Below, in pieces: positions 1-5,672 of a stretch of DNA of 7,419 nucleotides. The DNA is from Methanobacteriota archaeon (lineage in GTDB: Archaea; Methanobacteriota; Methanobacteria; Methanobacteriales; Methanobacteriaceae), in contig JAEYQZ010000228.1 in the NCBI GenBank assembly GCA_023409695.1, positions 1-7,419 of the forward strand. Direction: 5' to 3'. How positions within the stretch are numbered: position 1 is the stretch's first letter; each line of letters starts with the position of its first letter. Made by a program: the position numbers and the translations under genes. The notes under the pieces were generated by a model that searched no databases, was not told the origin of the DNA, and saw only the letters and a list, made by a program, of their open reading frames with translations.

Positions 1-636
1 ATCCTTAACTCCTTTGATGATGAAGTTGCTGCAGATATCCTGGAGGAGATTTCACAGGAAAACCAGATGTGTTTATTAGATGAAATTGATTCCAAAAAAG
101 CTGCAAACATTTTAAATAAAATGTCACCGGATGATGCAACTGATTTACTCGGCTGTCTTTCCGATTCTAAAACAGATAACTTACTGGGATTAATGGATCC
201 CGAAGAATCAAAGGACCTGAAGAAACTTCTACAATACCCTGAAGATACCGCTGGAGGGATTATGACAACTGAATTTGCGGCCGTCTCTGAAGAATTGAAA
301 GCTGGTGAAATTATAGATAAGCTCAAAGAGATGGATAAAGAGGCTGAAAGTATTTATTACATTTATGCACTGTCTAAACAGGATGATTTAACCGGCGTTA
401 CATCCTTAAAACAAGTGTTATTTGCAGATTCGAATAAACCGATTAAGGAGTTTATGACTAAAGAAGTCATATCCGTTGATGTTAAAGAAAAACAGCTTGA
501 GGTAATAGAAACCATTGCAAAGTACAATTTACTTGCAGTCCCTGTTATTGATGATAAAAATCATCTTAAAGGCATTGTAACTGTGGATGATGCCATAGAT
601 CTTCTATTATCGCAAAATGATCCTAAAAATGTCTGA
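1..636 (+). CDS. Soluble MgtE N-terminal domain + CBS-pair protein (5' end outside window)
   Basis: The frame is open from base 1, so the start lies upstream; 211 residues are visible. Residues ~1-80 are helical repeats of the MgtE intracellular N domain, with the signature MSPDDATDLL (41-50) and the linker YPEDTAGGIMTTEF (79-92) that in MgtE joins this domain to the CBS pair. Residues ~86-205 form two CBS motifs; the second ends with AVPVID and GIVTVDDAIDLLL, as in MgtE. In MgtE magnesium channels this cytosolic part senses Mg2+ and gates a five-helix membrane domain. Here the protein stops (TGA) eight residues after the CBS domain, and no membrane segments follow in any frame up to 989, so it is a soluble relative rather than a transporter. 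What lies N-terminal is not visible. A role as a Mg2+ or nucleotide sensor is inference. The family call is strong; the function is not known. Confidence 0.85.
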   Translation: MLNSFDDEVAADILEEISQENQMCLLDEIDSKKAANILNKMSPDDATDLLGCLSDSKTDNLLGLMDPEESKDLKKLLQYPEDTAGGIMTTEFAAVSEELKAGEIIDKLKEMDKEAESIYYIYALSKQDDLTGVTSLKQVLFADSNKPIKEFMTKEVISVDVKEKQLEVIETIAKYNLLAVPVIDDKNHLKGIVTVDDAIDLLLSQNDPKNV

Positions 637-672
637 TTGATTTTTATAAATCAGGTGTCTTCTATTTTTTTT
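633..672 (+). terminator. Hairpin plus T-tract terminator after the MgtE_N-CBS gene
   Basis: Perfect 6-bp inverted repeat CTGATT (633-638) / AATCAG (649-654) overlaps the stop codon and is followed by a pyrimidine-rich stretch ending in eight T at 665-672. Oligo-T tracts are the usual archaeal termination signal. The stem is short and weak, so the T-tract is the main evidence. Confidence 0.6.
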
Positions 673-888
673 CATTAACTAGAATTTAGGTAGCTAATTT
701 TTATTTTACAATTATAAATTCTAAACTGTTTAATTAACTCATTTTAAATATTTACTAAATTATACGTACTATTTTAAAAAACAGCAGATATATAGCGTTA
801 TAATTTTATTTTATAACATAATAAATCATAAAATCATGAAAAATATAATTATAATCCATGTTGAACTTACTTAACTCCAATAAATTTA

Positions 889-910
889 TTATAATATGTT
901 TGTATTATAA
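889..910. repeat. 8-bp inverted repeat abutting the cupin promoter
   Basis: TTATAATA (889-896), a 6-base spacer TGTTTG, then TATTATAA (903-910): a perfect 22-base dyad whose right edge touches the A-run that precedes a TATA-like element. The size and spacing suit a dimeric-regulator operator. The arms are A/T only in an AT-rich region, so chance occurrence is a real alternative. Confidence 0.35.
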
Positions 911-925
911 AAAAGCATTTATAGT
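909..925 (+). promoter_or_regulatory. Candidate BRE/TATA promoter for the cupin gene
   Basis: An A-run (909-914, BRE-like) followed by GC and ATTTATAG (917-924) resembles an archaeal BRE/TATA element; initiation would fall near 946-950, leaving a leader of about 40 bases. A second TATA-like TTTATATT at 938-945 would start transcription near 968. I cannot choose between them from sequence alone. Confidence 0.4.
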
Positions 926-989
926 GTTAATGTCCCATTTATATTCAATTATTTATTGAAATTTTCTTAGTTATATCTGAGATGGTTAT

Positions 990-1358
990 ATGTTAATAAG
1001 AGACATAAAAAACTGCGATTATTTTAAAGCCCTTGATAATACAATTCTCTGTGAATTACTGCACCCAAAAAATGAGAATGAAGACTTAAATATAGATTAC
1101 AGTATTGCCCATGCAATTCTAAAGGCAAACGAATCTTCACTTGTCCACAGATTAAAAACTTCCATTGAAATATACTACATCCTTGAGGGCAATGGAATCA
1201 TGCATATTGACGATGAATCAGAGGAAGTTCAACCAGGTCAGGTCATCTACATCCCTGCAAATTCAAAACAGTACATTGAAAACACAGGTGATGATGAGCT
1301 TAAATTTTTAGCCATGGTTTATCCCATGTGGCAGGAAGAAGATGAAGAATTAGTTTAA
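990..1358 (+). CDS. Small single-domain cupin protein with degenerate metal site
   Basis: A 122-residue cytoplasmic protein with no signal peptide, essentially one Cupin_2 beta-barrel (~35-112) plus an acidic C-terminus (EEEDEELV-like). Cupin motif 1 is at 53-69: H53, L55 where the second His is usual, E60, and G67. Motif 2 is at 83-98: G83, P89, N91 in place of Gly, Q94 in place of the metal-binding His, and N98. Only two of the four usual metal ligands (H53, E60) remain, so a canonical mononuclear metal site is doubtful; a sugar- or ligand-binding, isomerase or structural role is equally possible. The start at 990 is preceded only by a weak purine stretch (GAGATGG, 980-986); the ATG at 982 is out of frame and stops after four codons. 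The gene is flanked by gaps of 353 and 234 bases and looks monocistronic. The substrate is unknown. Confidence 0.85.
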   Translation: MLIRDIKNCDYFKALDNTILCELLHPKNENEDLNIDYSIAHAILKANESSLVHRLKTSIEIYYILEGNGIMHIDDESEEVQPGQVIYIPANSKQYIENTGDDELKFLAMVYPMWQEEDEELV

Positions 1359-1378
1359 AAAACATTTCTAAACTAATT
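1348..1378 (+). terminator. 10-bp hairpin overlapping the cupin stop codon
   Basis: Perfect inverted repeat with arms AATTAGTTTA (1348-1357) and TAAACTAATT (1369-1378) around an 11-base loop. The left arm contains the last codons and part of the stop codon. No clear T-tract follows, so this may be a transcript-end or stability hairpin rather than a classic archaeal terminator. Confidence 0.4.
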
Positions 1379-1558
1379 ATCCACATACGCACGTATTAAT
1401 TTTAAAATATTAACCTGTTAGAAGGCTTATTTATACATAAAAGGGTTTAAAATGCCCAAATATAATTTATTTTAAACTGAATCAATATAAAACGTAAAAT
1501 TTTAATTATTAAATTACTAAAATAAATATTATTATTTTGAATATGCTTAAATAATTTA

Positions 1559-1579
1559 TAATTATTTATTAAATAATTA
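1559..1579. promoter_or_regulatory. 21-bp palindrome next to the ribosome-binding site of the M14-like gene
   Basis: TAATTATTTA (1559-1568), one central base, TAAATAATTA (1570-1579): perfect 10-bp dyad symmetry. It ends two bases before the GGGG ribosome-binding site at 1581-1584. A direct repeat TTAAATAATT occurs at 1547-1556 and again at 1569-1578, 22 bases apart. It could be an operator overlapping the promoter or transcript start. A TATA-like TTTATAAT (1555-1562) lies inside it but would initiate very close to the start codon; another TATA-like element (TTATACAT, 1431-1438) lies farther upstream. All bases are A/T, which weakens the case. Confidence 0.35.
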
Positions 1580-1592
1580 AGGGGATAATAGA

Positions 1593-2810
1593 ATGGCAAA
1601 GAAGATAATAGGCATAATTTTATTCCTTTTAATAGCTTTTTCAATTATTAACTCCAGTTACGCGGCCCAAATAGGAAGTACAAGCTATGGTTATGTGAAT
1701 AAAGTAGTTTATGGAAATTACAGTTCTAATGAGACGGTAGTTATAATAGTTGGTGTTCATCCACAGGAAAATGGAATACATAAAGCAATTACTAATGCTA
1801 TAAAAAGCAAGTCAACAAGCCTAAGTAAACGATATGTTCTTTATTATGTCCATGTAACTCAAAATGTCAATGATTACAGTAAAAGCAGGATGAACGGGCA
1901 ATTATTAGCTCAGAAATTTATAGTACCTGATGTTTCTAATGAACATCCAATGTTAGTAGTTGACAATCACGAAAACCATTATAAAAATAGTGGCTATACT
2001 TACTGCAGATTTTTGTATCCAATTTCAAGTACTGCTATGACTAAAACATATGCAGGCCAAATAATCAGTGCAATGACATTTTTAAGAGTTTATTACCCCC
2101 CAAATCCTACAAGTCCCCAATATGTCACAGTACCAATTGCAAAGAAAAGAATACCTACAATAATCTATGAAACTTACGCATATGATTCAGCAGTTAAAAA
2201 GGCATCCTACGCCAATGCCCTTATCAATGCACTGGATAAAAAAGTCATACAGATACCAACAGTGAAAACCAGTCTATCGGGAGGTTACTTTAACACGGCC
2301 AAAAATGTTACTTTAACCCTGAATAAGCCAGGGATTATTTATTATACTACAAACGGCAGTACCCCTACAAGTACAAGTACACAATATGAAGGTACCATTA
2401 CGATATCCAATACAACCACATTAAAATATATTGCAGTAGATACAAAAGGCCATAAATCTTGCGTTTACACACAAACTTACACCATTGACAAAACAGCCCC
2501 TAAACTAGTTGCAACATACCCCAAAAATAATACTACTGGCATCTCAAGAACTAAGACTATTTCTATCAGGTTCAATGAGAATATTTTAACCAATATCAAC
2601 TGGTTCAAAGTTATTGTGAAAAATAAATATGGCCAAACATGTAAAATAACTAAATTGGCTAGCGGTAATCATATATACATTAAAACAAACAGCAAAAGAA
2701 GCAGTTATTCTTATTACACTGTATACATTCCATCATCAGCAGTAAAAGATTATGCGGGTAATAATCTTGTTGAAGGTTATACTTTTAAGTTTAAAACAGG
2801 GCGATACTAA
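1593..2810 (+). CDS. Secreted M14-like metallo-hydrolase with chitobiase-C-terminal and Big_5 modules
   Basis: 405 residues. Residues 1-24 form a signal peptide (KK, hydrophobic core 5-18, SSYAA cleavage region). Residues ~30-222 look like a divergent M14 / aspartoacylase-type domain: IIVGVHPQENG gives an H56-x-x-E59 zinc pair, VVDNHENH gives the D-x-H third ligand (H126), and IIYETYAYD offers E193 as catalytic Glu. The Asn-Arg substrate pair typical of the family is not evident around 99-109. Residues ~223-299 are a chitobiase/beta-hexosaminidase C-terminal-type module (IYYTTNGSTPT, AVDTKG), and ~301-403 an Ig-like Big_5/SbsA-type module ending in AGNN and YTFKFKTG. The start ATG is preceded by GGGG at 1581-1584, eight bases away. 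The protein is probably exported and may act on wall peptide, amino sugar or surface protein; the substrate is unknown. The M14 assignment rests on motifs only, whereas secretion and the two C-terminal modules are firmer. Confidence 0.75.
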   Translation: MAKKIIGIILFLLIAFSIINSSYAAQIGSTSYGYVNKVVYGNYSSNETVVIIVGVHPQENGIHKAITNAIKSKSTSLSKRYVLYYVHVTQNVNDYSKSRMNGQLLAQKFIVPDVSNEHPMLVVDNHENHYKNSGYTYCRFLYPISSTAMTKTYAGQIISAMTFLRVYYPPNPTSPQYVTVPIAKKRIPTIIYETYAYDSAVKKASYANALINALDKKVIQIPTVKTSLSGGYFNTAKNVTLTLNKPGIIYYTTNGSTPTSTSTQYEGTITISNTTTLKYIAVDTKGHKSCVYTQTYTIDKTAPKLVATYPKNNTTGISRTKTISIRFNENILTNINWFKVIVKNKYGQTCKITKLASGNHIYIKTNSKRSSYSYYTVYIPSSAVKDYAGNNLVEGYTFKFKTGRY

Positions 2811-2818
2811 CTAATTCC

Positions 2819-2829
2819 TTTTTATTTTT
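2819..2829 (+). terminator. T-tract terminator between convergent genes
   Basis: TTTTTATTTTT nine bases after the stop of the M14-like gene, in the 29-base gap to the convergent cbiE stop, fits an archaeal oligo-T terminator for the plus strand. On the minus strand the gap is A-rich, so no terminator for cbiE is seen inside it; cbiE transcripts may run antisense into the neighbour. Confidence 0.55.
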
Positions 2830-2839
2830 AATAGCAAGT

Positions 2840-3463
2840 CTAATAAACCACCATAACACACATATAGCTGAATTCCATTTCTGAAATGTATTTTAAAGAC
2901 GTTTCTATTATTTTCTCATCATCATAGCTGAGTTTTTCACAAATTGCAGCTTCTCTATCTGGATCAATACCATTTTCAATTAAGTAATTTGCAAGTTCCG
3001 CAGGTTTAAAATTTGGAAGCATTATTGTGGGTTTTCCATTGTTTATAACATTTAAAATATCTTCTGAAATTCCTTTTCCATGCATGGTAATTAAATCAGC
3101 TTCATCCCACGGAATTTTAAGTTTTGCGGCGCACAATTGAACTGAACTTACTCCAGGGATAACTTCAATATTTATATCTTCTTTTAGCTTTAAAATTGGC
3201 TTTAAAATTCCTGAAAATCCAGGATCGCCAGTTGAAAGTAGTGCAACAACTTTACCATTTTTAACCTCCAAAACAGCTAATTTCATATCTTCGCCCATAT
3301 TTTGAGCTTTGAGTTCTATCCCACTACGATCTGGAATTTCAAAAAGATCAAGCGCCCTCTTACTCCCCATTACTATATCAGAAGACTCAACTGCTTTTTT
3401 TGAAGCTAATGTTAAATAATCCTTAGATCCCGGCCCTATTCCTACAATATACAGCTTTGACAT
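2840..3463 (-). CDS. cbiE: Cobalt-precorrin-7 (C5)-methyltransferase CbiE
   Basis: 207 residues, the full length expected for stand-alone CbiE. It has the tetrapyrrole methylase fold: N-terminal VGIGPGSKDYLT (7-18), the SAM-binding STGDPGFSG (77-85), the IPGVSSVQ loop (102-109), and W119 followed by ITMHGKG (125-131), typical of CbiE/CobL-N. It transfers a methyl group from S-adenosylmethionine to C5 of the corrin ring in the anaerobic cobalamin pathway, in the cytoplasm. In many organisms CbiT (C15 methylation and decarboxylation) is adjacent or fused; here neither CbiT nor any other cobalamin gene is in the window, which suits the scattered cbi genes of methanogens. Methanogens need corrinoid for the Mtr methyltransferase. 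The start ATG at 3463 is supported by a GGGG ribosome-binding site five bases upstream. The stop is TAG. No riboswitch is evident upstream. Confidence 0.93.
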   Translation of the reverse strand: MSKLYIVGIGPGSKDYLTLASKKAVESSDIVMGSKRALDLFEIPDRSGIELKAQNMGEDMKLAVLEVKNGKVVALLSTGDPGFSGILKPILKLKEDINIEVIPGVSSVQLCAAKLKIPWDEADLITMHGKGISEDILNVINNGKPTIMLPNFKPAELANYLIENGIDPDREAAICEKLSYDDEKIIETSLKYISEMEFSYMCVMVVY

Positions 3464-3468
3464 TTAAA

Positions 3469-3473
3469 CCCCG
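3469..3473 (-). promoter_or_regulatory. Ribosome-binding site of cbiE
   Basis: On the minus strand CGGGG lies five bases before the ATG, supporting the chosen start. The promoter is unclear: an AGAAATATAATAC-like TATA (minus strand, 3481-3493) would begin transcription at the start codon and leave no room for this site, so a more distal TATA is likely. Confidence 0.5.
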
Positions 3474-3647
3474 TTAAAATGTATTATATTTCTTAATATG
3501 TTCACTAACTTTTAAAACTTACACTCAAAAAATCTGCAAAAATATATTATTTTCGAGTGTTTTATTTACTGAAAATGTTTAGGAACTGCAGGTATGAAAT
3601 TCCATATTAATACATCTATGTTTAAATTTTATTATTTTAAAACGTGG

Positions 3648-3676
3648 AAATGCTTACTACAGTCATTAAAGCATTT
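3648..3676. repeat. 8-bp inverted repeat upstream of the S8 protease promoter
   Basis: AAATGCTT (3648-3655) and AAGCATTT (3669-3676), a perfect match around a 13-base spacer, just upstream of the BRE/TATA candidate of the protease gene in the 290-base divergent gap. Each arm holds a GC pair, which makes it somewhat less likely to be chance than the all-A/T palindromes here. It is a candidate operator; no regulator is encoded nearby. Confidence 0.35.
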
Positions 3677-3683
3677 AAGTATA

Positions 3684-3699
3684 AGAAATTATTATATAC
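3684..3699 (+). promoter_or_regulatory. Candidate BRE/TATA promoter of the S8 protease gene
   Basis: AGAAA (3684-3688, BRE-like) followed by TTATATAC (3692-3699). Archaeal spacing puts initiation near 3720-3724, giving a leader of about 30 bases that includes the GGGG ribosome-binding site. It is the best-placed promoter in the window. Confidence 0.5.
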
Positions 3700-3740
3700 T
3701 GAATTCTACATAATATAAAGTACTTTATAATAAATTAAAT

Positions 3741-3748
3741 AAAGGGGA
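3741..3748 (+). promoter_or_regulatory. Ribosome-binding site deciding the TTG start of the S8 protease
   Basis: AAAGGGGA, with the last G six bases before TTG at 3754. The TTG start is required to include the signal peptide, since the next in-frame ATG is at codon 252, inside the catalytic domain. The leader resembles that of the M14-like gene (A/T-rich, then AAGGGGA). Confidence 0.6.
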
Positions 3749-3753
3749 AAGCA

Positions 3754-5523
3754 TTGAAAAAGCATATAATACTGCTAATACTGATACTAATTTCATTATT
3801 TACATTTTGTAGCGTAGTTAGTGCTTCGAATACTTCGGATATAAATGGCAGCATTAATATATCTTCAACCTCTAATTCTTCAAATATAATAACCAGCTCT
3901 GCCTCAAAAGGTACTAGTTCTACAAATTACAAAAAAAATGAGCTTTTTGTTAAATTTAAATACAGTAGCAAATCCAGTTACAAAAAAATTTCCCAAACAA
4001 TCAACCGCCAAATTGGAGCCACTGTAATAAAAGAATACAGCGAAGTAAAAGGGTTACAGCTTGTTAAAATACCATCCAATAAGTCTTTAAAGGATGCCAT
4101 TGCAAAATATAAGAAAAATTCAAACGTGATTTATGCTGAACCTAATTACGCCTATGCAGCAAATTCTATTCCGGATGATACCTACTATGATTACCAATGG
4201 GGACTTTCTCAGATTAACGCATCTTCAGCATGGAATATCACAACTGGATCACGTAATGTTATAATTGCAGTAATTGATTCAGGGATTGATTTAACCCATG
4301 CCGATCTTAAGGCCAATATATGGATTAATCCCGGCGAAATAGCTGGAAACGGCATTGATGATGATAACAACGGCTATATAGATGACGTCTATGGGTGGAA
4401 TTTCATTAAAAATAATAGTAATGTCACCGATGACGATGGACACGGAACCCATGTAGCAGGAATTATTGCAGGCGAGGGCAGCAACTCCAAAGGGATTACA
4501 GGAATTATGTGGAGTGCCACAATTATGCCTCTAAAATTTCTCGATAGTAAAGGGAACGGGTACGTGGATGATGCTGTATCTGCAATACGCTATGCAACTA
4601 AAATGGGAGCCAGCATAATAAGCTGTTCATGGGGAGGGAGTGAATACTCCCAAGCCCTTAAAGATGTAATTGATACTTCTTTTGCGCTTGTAGTCTGTGC
4701 TGCAGGAAATGAAGATAGTGGTACAAATGATGATGTTTCACCAGTCTATCCTGCATGTTTTACAAGCAAAAACATAATTTCTGTTGCAGCAACCGATGAA
4801 AATGATGAACTTGCATCTTTTTCAGATTATGGATTAAATTCTGTGGATGTAGCAGCTCCTGGAACCAGTATATTCAGTACACTGCCAGGATCACATTATG
4901 GATATATGCAGGGGACTTCAATGGCCGTACCTTATGTAACAGGACTTGCAGGACTCATTAAATCACTAAGGCCGGATTTAACTGCCCTTCAAATAAAATA
5001 CACCATTTTAAATAACGTAGATTATATAAGTTCTTTAGCAGGGAAAGTTTTAACTGGGGGCAGAATTAACGCGTTTAAAGCTTTAACGAACATAATAACA
5101 GATTCTAAAGCCCCAAGCGTGAGCTCTAATCTAAAAGGAGGTTCATATTACCGCCCATTGAATGTAATTTTAACCTCAAGTGAGCCTGCAACTATTTATT
5201 ATACACTGGATGGAAGTAATCCTACAAGAGATAGCCCTGTTTATACCGGCGTTATTATCCTTAAAACCAGCAAAATCATTAAATTCATGGCCGTTGACAC
5301 GTCAGGCACATTATCATACGTTTACACCAGTAATTACAAAATTTATCGGATAGTAAAATACAGCTACAAATCAAAGATTTCACATAAGAAATGGTATAAA
5401 AAATGGTACAAACACTGGTACAAACGTTATGGAGTATGGCATTATTACTGGACTTATAAATGGACATATAAAGTATATTACACTTATAAAAAACGATACG
5501 GCAAAAAATACATCCTTACCTAA
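3754..5523 (+). CDS. Secreted subtilisin-family (S8) serine protease with chitobiase-type module and aromatic/basic tail
   Basis: 589 residues, TTG start. Residues 1-24 are a signal peptide (KK, Leu/Ile-rich core, VVSAS cleavage region), followed by a Ser/Thr/Asn-rich linker (~25-58). Residues ~59-138 are a fervidolysin/I9-like prodomain (NELFVKFK to VIYAEPNYAY). Residues ~145-446 are the S8 catalytic domain with an intact triad: D175 (AVIDSGID), H230 (DGHGTHVAG), S389 (GTSMA), and oxyanion N319 (AAGNE). The acidic insert around 197-211 (GNGIDDDNNGYIDD) is probably a calcium site. The serine motif reads GTSMAVPYVTG, with Val and Tyr where Ala and His are usual. Residues ~454-530 are a chitobiase C-terminal-type module (IYYTLDGSNPT, AVDTSG) like that in the gene at 1593. 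Residues 534-589 are a tail with 15 Lys, 2 Arg, 15 Tyr and 6 Trp and no Asp or Glu. It is an exported protease, probably surface-retained; the tail may bind the wall (inference). Substrate unknown. Confidence 0.93.
   Translation: MKKHIILLILILISLFTFCSVVSASNTSDINGSINISSTSNSSNIITSSASKGTSSTNYKKNELFVKFKYSSKSSYKKISQTINRQIGATVIKEYSEVKGLQLVKIPSNKSLKDAIAKYKKNSNVIYAEPNYAYAANSIPDDTYYDYQWGLSQINASSAWNITTGSRNVIIAVIDSGIDLTHADLKANIWINPGEIAGNGIDDDNNGYIDDVYGWNFIKNNSNVTDDDGHGTHVAGIIAGEGSNSKGITGIMWSATIMPLKFLDSKGNGYVDDAVSAIRYATKMGASIISCSWGGSEYSQALKDVIDTSFALVVCAAGNEDSGTNDDVSPVYPACFTSKNIISVAATDENDELASFSDYGLNSVDVAAPGTSIFSTLPGSHYGYMQGTSMAVPYVTGLAGLIKSLRPDLTALQIKYTILNNVDYISSLAGKVLTGGRINAFKALTNIITDSKAPSVSSNLKGGSYYRPLNVILTSSEPATIYYTLDGSNPTRDSPVYTGVIILKTSKIIKFMAVDTSGTLSYVYTSNYKIYRIVKYSYKSKISHKKWYKKWYKHWYKRYGVWHYYWTYKWTYKVYYTYKKRYGKKYILT
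5389..5472 (+). repeat. 12-base tandem repeats encoding the WYK/WTYK tail of the protease
   Basis: Three imperfect 12-base units at 5389-5400, 5401-5412 and 5413-5424 (consensus AAATGGTAYAAA) encode Lys/His-Trp-Tyr-Lys. Two more at 5449-5460 and 5461-5472 (TGGACWTATAAA) encode Trp-Thr-Tyr-Lys. They make a four-residue periodicity in the C-terminal tail. Silent differences (TAT/TAC) between units suggest the repeat is old or kept by selection on the protein. Confidence 0.7.
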
Positions 5524-5526
5524 CTC

Positions 5527-5540
5527 TTTTTTTTAATTTT
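5527..5540 (+). terminator. T8 tract terminator after the S8 protease
   Basis: Eight T at 5527-5534 followed by AATTTT, beginning three bases after the TAA stop: a clear archaeal oligo-T termination signal, without an obvious stem in front of it. Confidence 0.6.
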
Positions 5541-5623
5541 GTAGTAGATATTTCCTTATTTGAGCCATACCTAATTTTTCGTTTAAGTGTATTTTAATTA
5601 ATTCCACAAATGTTATCTGCTAC
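5541..5623. repeat. Long-spaced 10-bp inverted repeat between the protease and ychF
   Basis: GTAGTAGATA (5541-5550) can pair with TATCTGCTAC (5614-5623) over ten positions with a single G-U wobble, enclosing 63 bases. If transcribed it would form a stem just downstream of the protease T-tract and before ychF. The enclosed bases show no further strong structure, so an RNA gene is not claimed. Confidence 0.3.
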
Positions 5624-5663
5624 CTCACCTCAATATTAAACTGATAAAAAGAATAAATAGAAC

Positions 5664-5668
5664 GTGAT
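5664..5668 (+). promoter_or_regulatory. Shine-Dalgarno-like GTGAT that decides the ychF start
   Basis: GTGAT matches the 3' part of the archaeal consensus GGAGGTGATC and lies four bases before ATG at 5673. It also contains an in-frame GTG (5664) that could be read as a start, adding MIK to the protein, but that GTG has no ribosome-binding site of its own. Confidence 0.45.
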
Positions 5669-5672
5669 AAAA

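Larger units (their letters stand above)
637..989. other. 353-base gene-free, AT-rich intergenic region
   Basis: I see no convincing gene here. The longest plus-strand ATG frame I noticed (858-959, 33 codons) has no ribosome-binding site and has the Ile/Leu/Tyr-rich composition expected of random AT-rich DNA. The region holds the terminator of the upstream gene, three perfect inverted repeats (arms 680-688/715-723, 9 bp, 26-base spacer; 797-803/811-817, 7 bp, 7-base loop; 889-896/903-910, 8 bp, 6-base loop), and the probable cupin promoter near 909-945. Confidence 0.6.

Noticed and set aside
858..959. 33-codon plus-strand frame in the first intergenic region
   Set aside because: No ribosome-binding site, overlaps the candidate cupin promoter, and has a random AT-type composition.
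637..989. Frameshifted remnant of an MgtE membrane domain after the CBS pair
   Set aside because: I looked for hydrophobic, Gly/Pro/Asp-containing MgtE helices in the downstream frames and saw only AT-rich noise with frequent stops.
1447..1644. Minus-strand frame of 65 codons
   Set aside because: It is antisense to the signal-peptide region and leader of the M14-like gene; its Ile/Leu/Asn/Tyr-rich composition is what AT-rich DNA gives, and it shows no family motif.
3464..3753. Cobalamin riboswitch upstream of cbiE
   Set aside because: No B12-box-like sequence is visible on the minus strand, and the region is too AT-rich to hold the expected structured core.
5285..5467. Minus-strand frame of 60 codons
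   Set aside because: Lies wholly antisense to the protease C-terminal module and repeat tail; the many Cys come from reading the Lys/Tyr/Trp codons backwards.
5389..5472. Tandem repeat as CRISPR or mobile-element signature
   Set aside because: The 12-base units are in-frame codon repeats inside the protease gene, with no spacers or target-site duplications.
5533..5607. Minus-strand GTG frame of 24 codons (VELIKIHLNEKLGMAQ-like) downstream of a GAGGTGAG sequence
   Set aside because: The Shine-Dalgarno-like sequence is about 16 bases from the GTG, too far to be convincing, and the frame crosses the T-tract terminator. A peptide gene or remnant is possible but unsupported.
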